A program made the translations under genes and the position numbers. The notes beneath the pieces are model-generated. The model was given only the letters and a program-made list of their open reading frames with translations. It made no database searches and was not told the DNA's origin. Of a stretch of DNA of 14,160 bases, positions 13,294 through 14,160 are shown piece by piece (positions within the stretch are counted from its first letter, which is position 1; every line of letters begins with the position of its first letter). Source of the stretch: UBA3940 sp964506005 (GTDB taxonomy: Bacteria; Chloroflexota; Anaerolineae; Aggregatilineales; UBA3940); contig CAZDLX010000090.1 of the NCBI GenBank assembly GCA_964506005.1, positions 1 to 14,160 of the forward strand. Direction: 5' to 3'.

Positions 13294-14160
13294 TCAGCGC
13301 TGGATGCGGTAAATCGTCATCGCGCCGAGGTGCGAAGGCTCGCCGTAACCGGCCTGCTCGTCCGCCGACCACACCGGCTCGACAGGCAGCGTTGCGACCA
13401 GCGCTTCGTACGTGCGGCTCCAGGCCGGGAAGCAGACAAGGTACCCGGCGTCACTCTCCTCGACGTAATCAGCCAGAAGGGCTACATCGCTCATGTAGGG
13501 GATGATTTCCGGCGAAACCAGCCCGGCGAGATCGAGTAGCGGGCGAGGCGCGAAATAGCCCAGCGCCCCGATGTCGTGGGCAGCAATCACCTCGTCAGGG
13601 GCTGTGTTTTCACCGATCCAGCGGGCCGCTGCTACGATGTCGCGCTCAATCCATTGGACATTCTCGGCATAGGCTGGCCCGCCGATTGTCGCGGTCATCA
13701 GCACGGCCAGCAGCGCGGCGACGAGCAGCCACGCCTGGCTTCCGGCACGGACCAGCAGACGGTGGTGCCGGGGCCTTACGAGCCGGGCCAGCCCGTGCAC
13801 GCCGTAGGCAACCAGCACGGCGACGACCGGGATTGCGTAGCGCCCGTGCTGGTATACGACAGGCAGCCGCGCCGCGTACGCCGCCCAGTGCAGAACCACC
13901 CACGCCAGCGGCGCCAACCCGACGAGGTCGGTCCGCAGCCGCACCCGGTGCCAGATCTCGGCGACAATGCCGGGGATCAGCACGAGCGGCAGCCCGACGA
14001 ACATGACCGTGGCCTGGTCCAGGAAGCGCAGCAGATAGGGCCGCGCATACAGCACAGAGTACTCCGTCTGTTTGGCGTAAAACGTGTTTGGCCAGACGGA
14101 CCCGCTGACTGCATGGTTAAACGCCATAAACGGGCCGAGCAGCAGCGCGAAACCCACGCC
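13294..14160 (-). CDS. GT-C-like polytopic membrane protein, C-terminal part (truncated by window edge)
   Basis: The frame is open through base 14160, so the true start lies outside the window. The visible part (288 complete codons, 287 residues counted from the first Met) has about five hydrophobic helices: near 2-18, 49-68, 78-96, 107-125 and 141-160. The loop SVWPNTFYAKQTEYS and the QHGRYAIP motif before a helix recall GT-C fold (PMT/ArnT-like) glycosyltransferases, which transfer sugars from lipid carriers on the outer face of the membrane. A soluble extracytoplasmic tail of about 125 residues follows, with ARWIGENTAPDEVIAAHDIGALGYF and LLDLAGLVSPEIIPY, patterns common in Chloroflexota proteins of this group. 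The catalytic N-terminal acidic residues are not in view, so transferase activity is inferred. No terminator is obvious after its stop; the response-regulator promoter follows at once. Confidence 0.75.
   Translation of the reverse strand, partial: GVGFALLLGPFMAFNHAVSGSVWPNTFYAKQTEYSVLYARPYLLRFLDQATVMFVGLPLVLIPGIVAEIWHRVRLRTDLVGLAPLAWVVLHWAAYAARLPVVYQHGRYAIPVVAVLVAYGVHGLARLVRPRHHRLLVRAGSQAWLLVAALLAVLMTATIGGPAYAENVQWIERDIVAAARWIGENTAPDEVIAAHDIGALGYFAPRPLLDLAGLVSPEIIPYMSDVALLADYVEESDAGYLVCFPAWSRTYEALVATLPVEPVWSADEQAGYGEPSHLGAMTIYRIQR

Noticed and set aside
1..14160. CRISPR arrays, tRNA or rRNA genes, transposases, phage or defence gene clusters
   Set aside because: No regularly spaced repeats, cloverleaf-like sequences or matching protein motifs were seen. 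The lone HNH protein lacks partner genes that would indicate restriction or toxin systems.

Overview
The window looks like a chromosomal segment of a GC-rich, probably Chloroflexota (Anaerolineae-like) bacterium. This is inferred from several things together: a Tad pilus core with no secretin gene beside it, a CpaE ATPase fused to an intact receiver domain, an SPDG-repeat lipoprotein behind a Pro/Thr/Glu-rich tether, a GT-C-like membrane protein with a WPNTFYAKQ motif, and G/C-rich intergenic hairpin repeats opening with CCTCA and closing with TGAGG. No rRNA, tRNA, CRISPR array, transposase or phage gene was seen. Lineage was not tested by any search.

Plus-strand part (1-4908). The left edge cuts into mfd, the transcription-repair coupling factor (translocase and C-terminal domains present). 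Five bases after its stop is an FNR/CRP-type palindrome, placed exactly where a class II activator would sit relative to a TAGACT -10 box. It precedes a 65-residue protein with a CxxC...CxxH metal-site pattern. After that gene come a perfect 28-bp palindrome and a compound hairpin repeat, then a 640-residue TolB/PD40-like beta-propeller lipoprotein with its own extended -10 promoter and an intrinsic terminator, then an HNH endonuclease with a good promoter. A hairpin terminator separates this half from the minus-strand genes.

Minus-strand part (4991-14160). In transcription order (right to left) the genes are: the C-terminal part of a polytopic GT-C-like membrane protein; a NarL/DegU-type response regulator and a DegS-like cytoplasmic histidine kinase (28-bp gap, own promoter); a 268-bp gap with a second promoter; a receiver-CpaE fusion ATPase, TadA/CpaF, TadB and TadC (gaps 26-48 bp); then comF, 38 bp after tadC; and long-form HPF, with a -10 box overlapping the comF stop.

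How the genes may work together: TadA powers the TadB/TadC inner-membrane platform and CpaE is the MinD-like localisation factor. The two-component pair next door is a plausible regulator of pilus expression, and comF in the apparent same transcript suggests a link between the pilus and DNA uptake. Pilin, prepilin peptidase and TadE/F-type genes are not in the window. No stretch longer than 300 bases lacks a gene; the two largest gaps (2037-2305 and 11076-11343) are described below.
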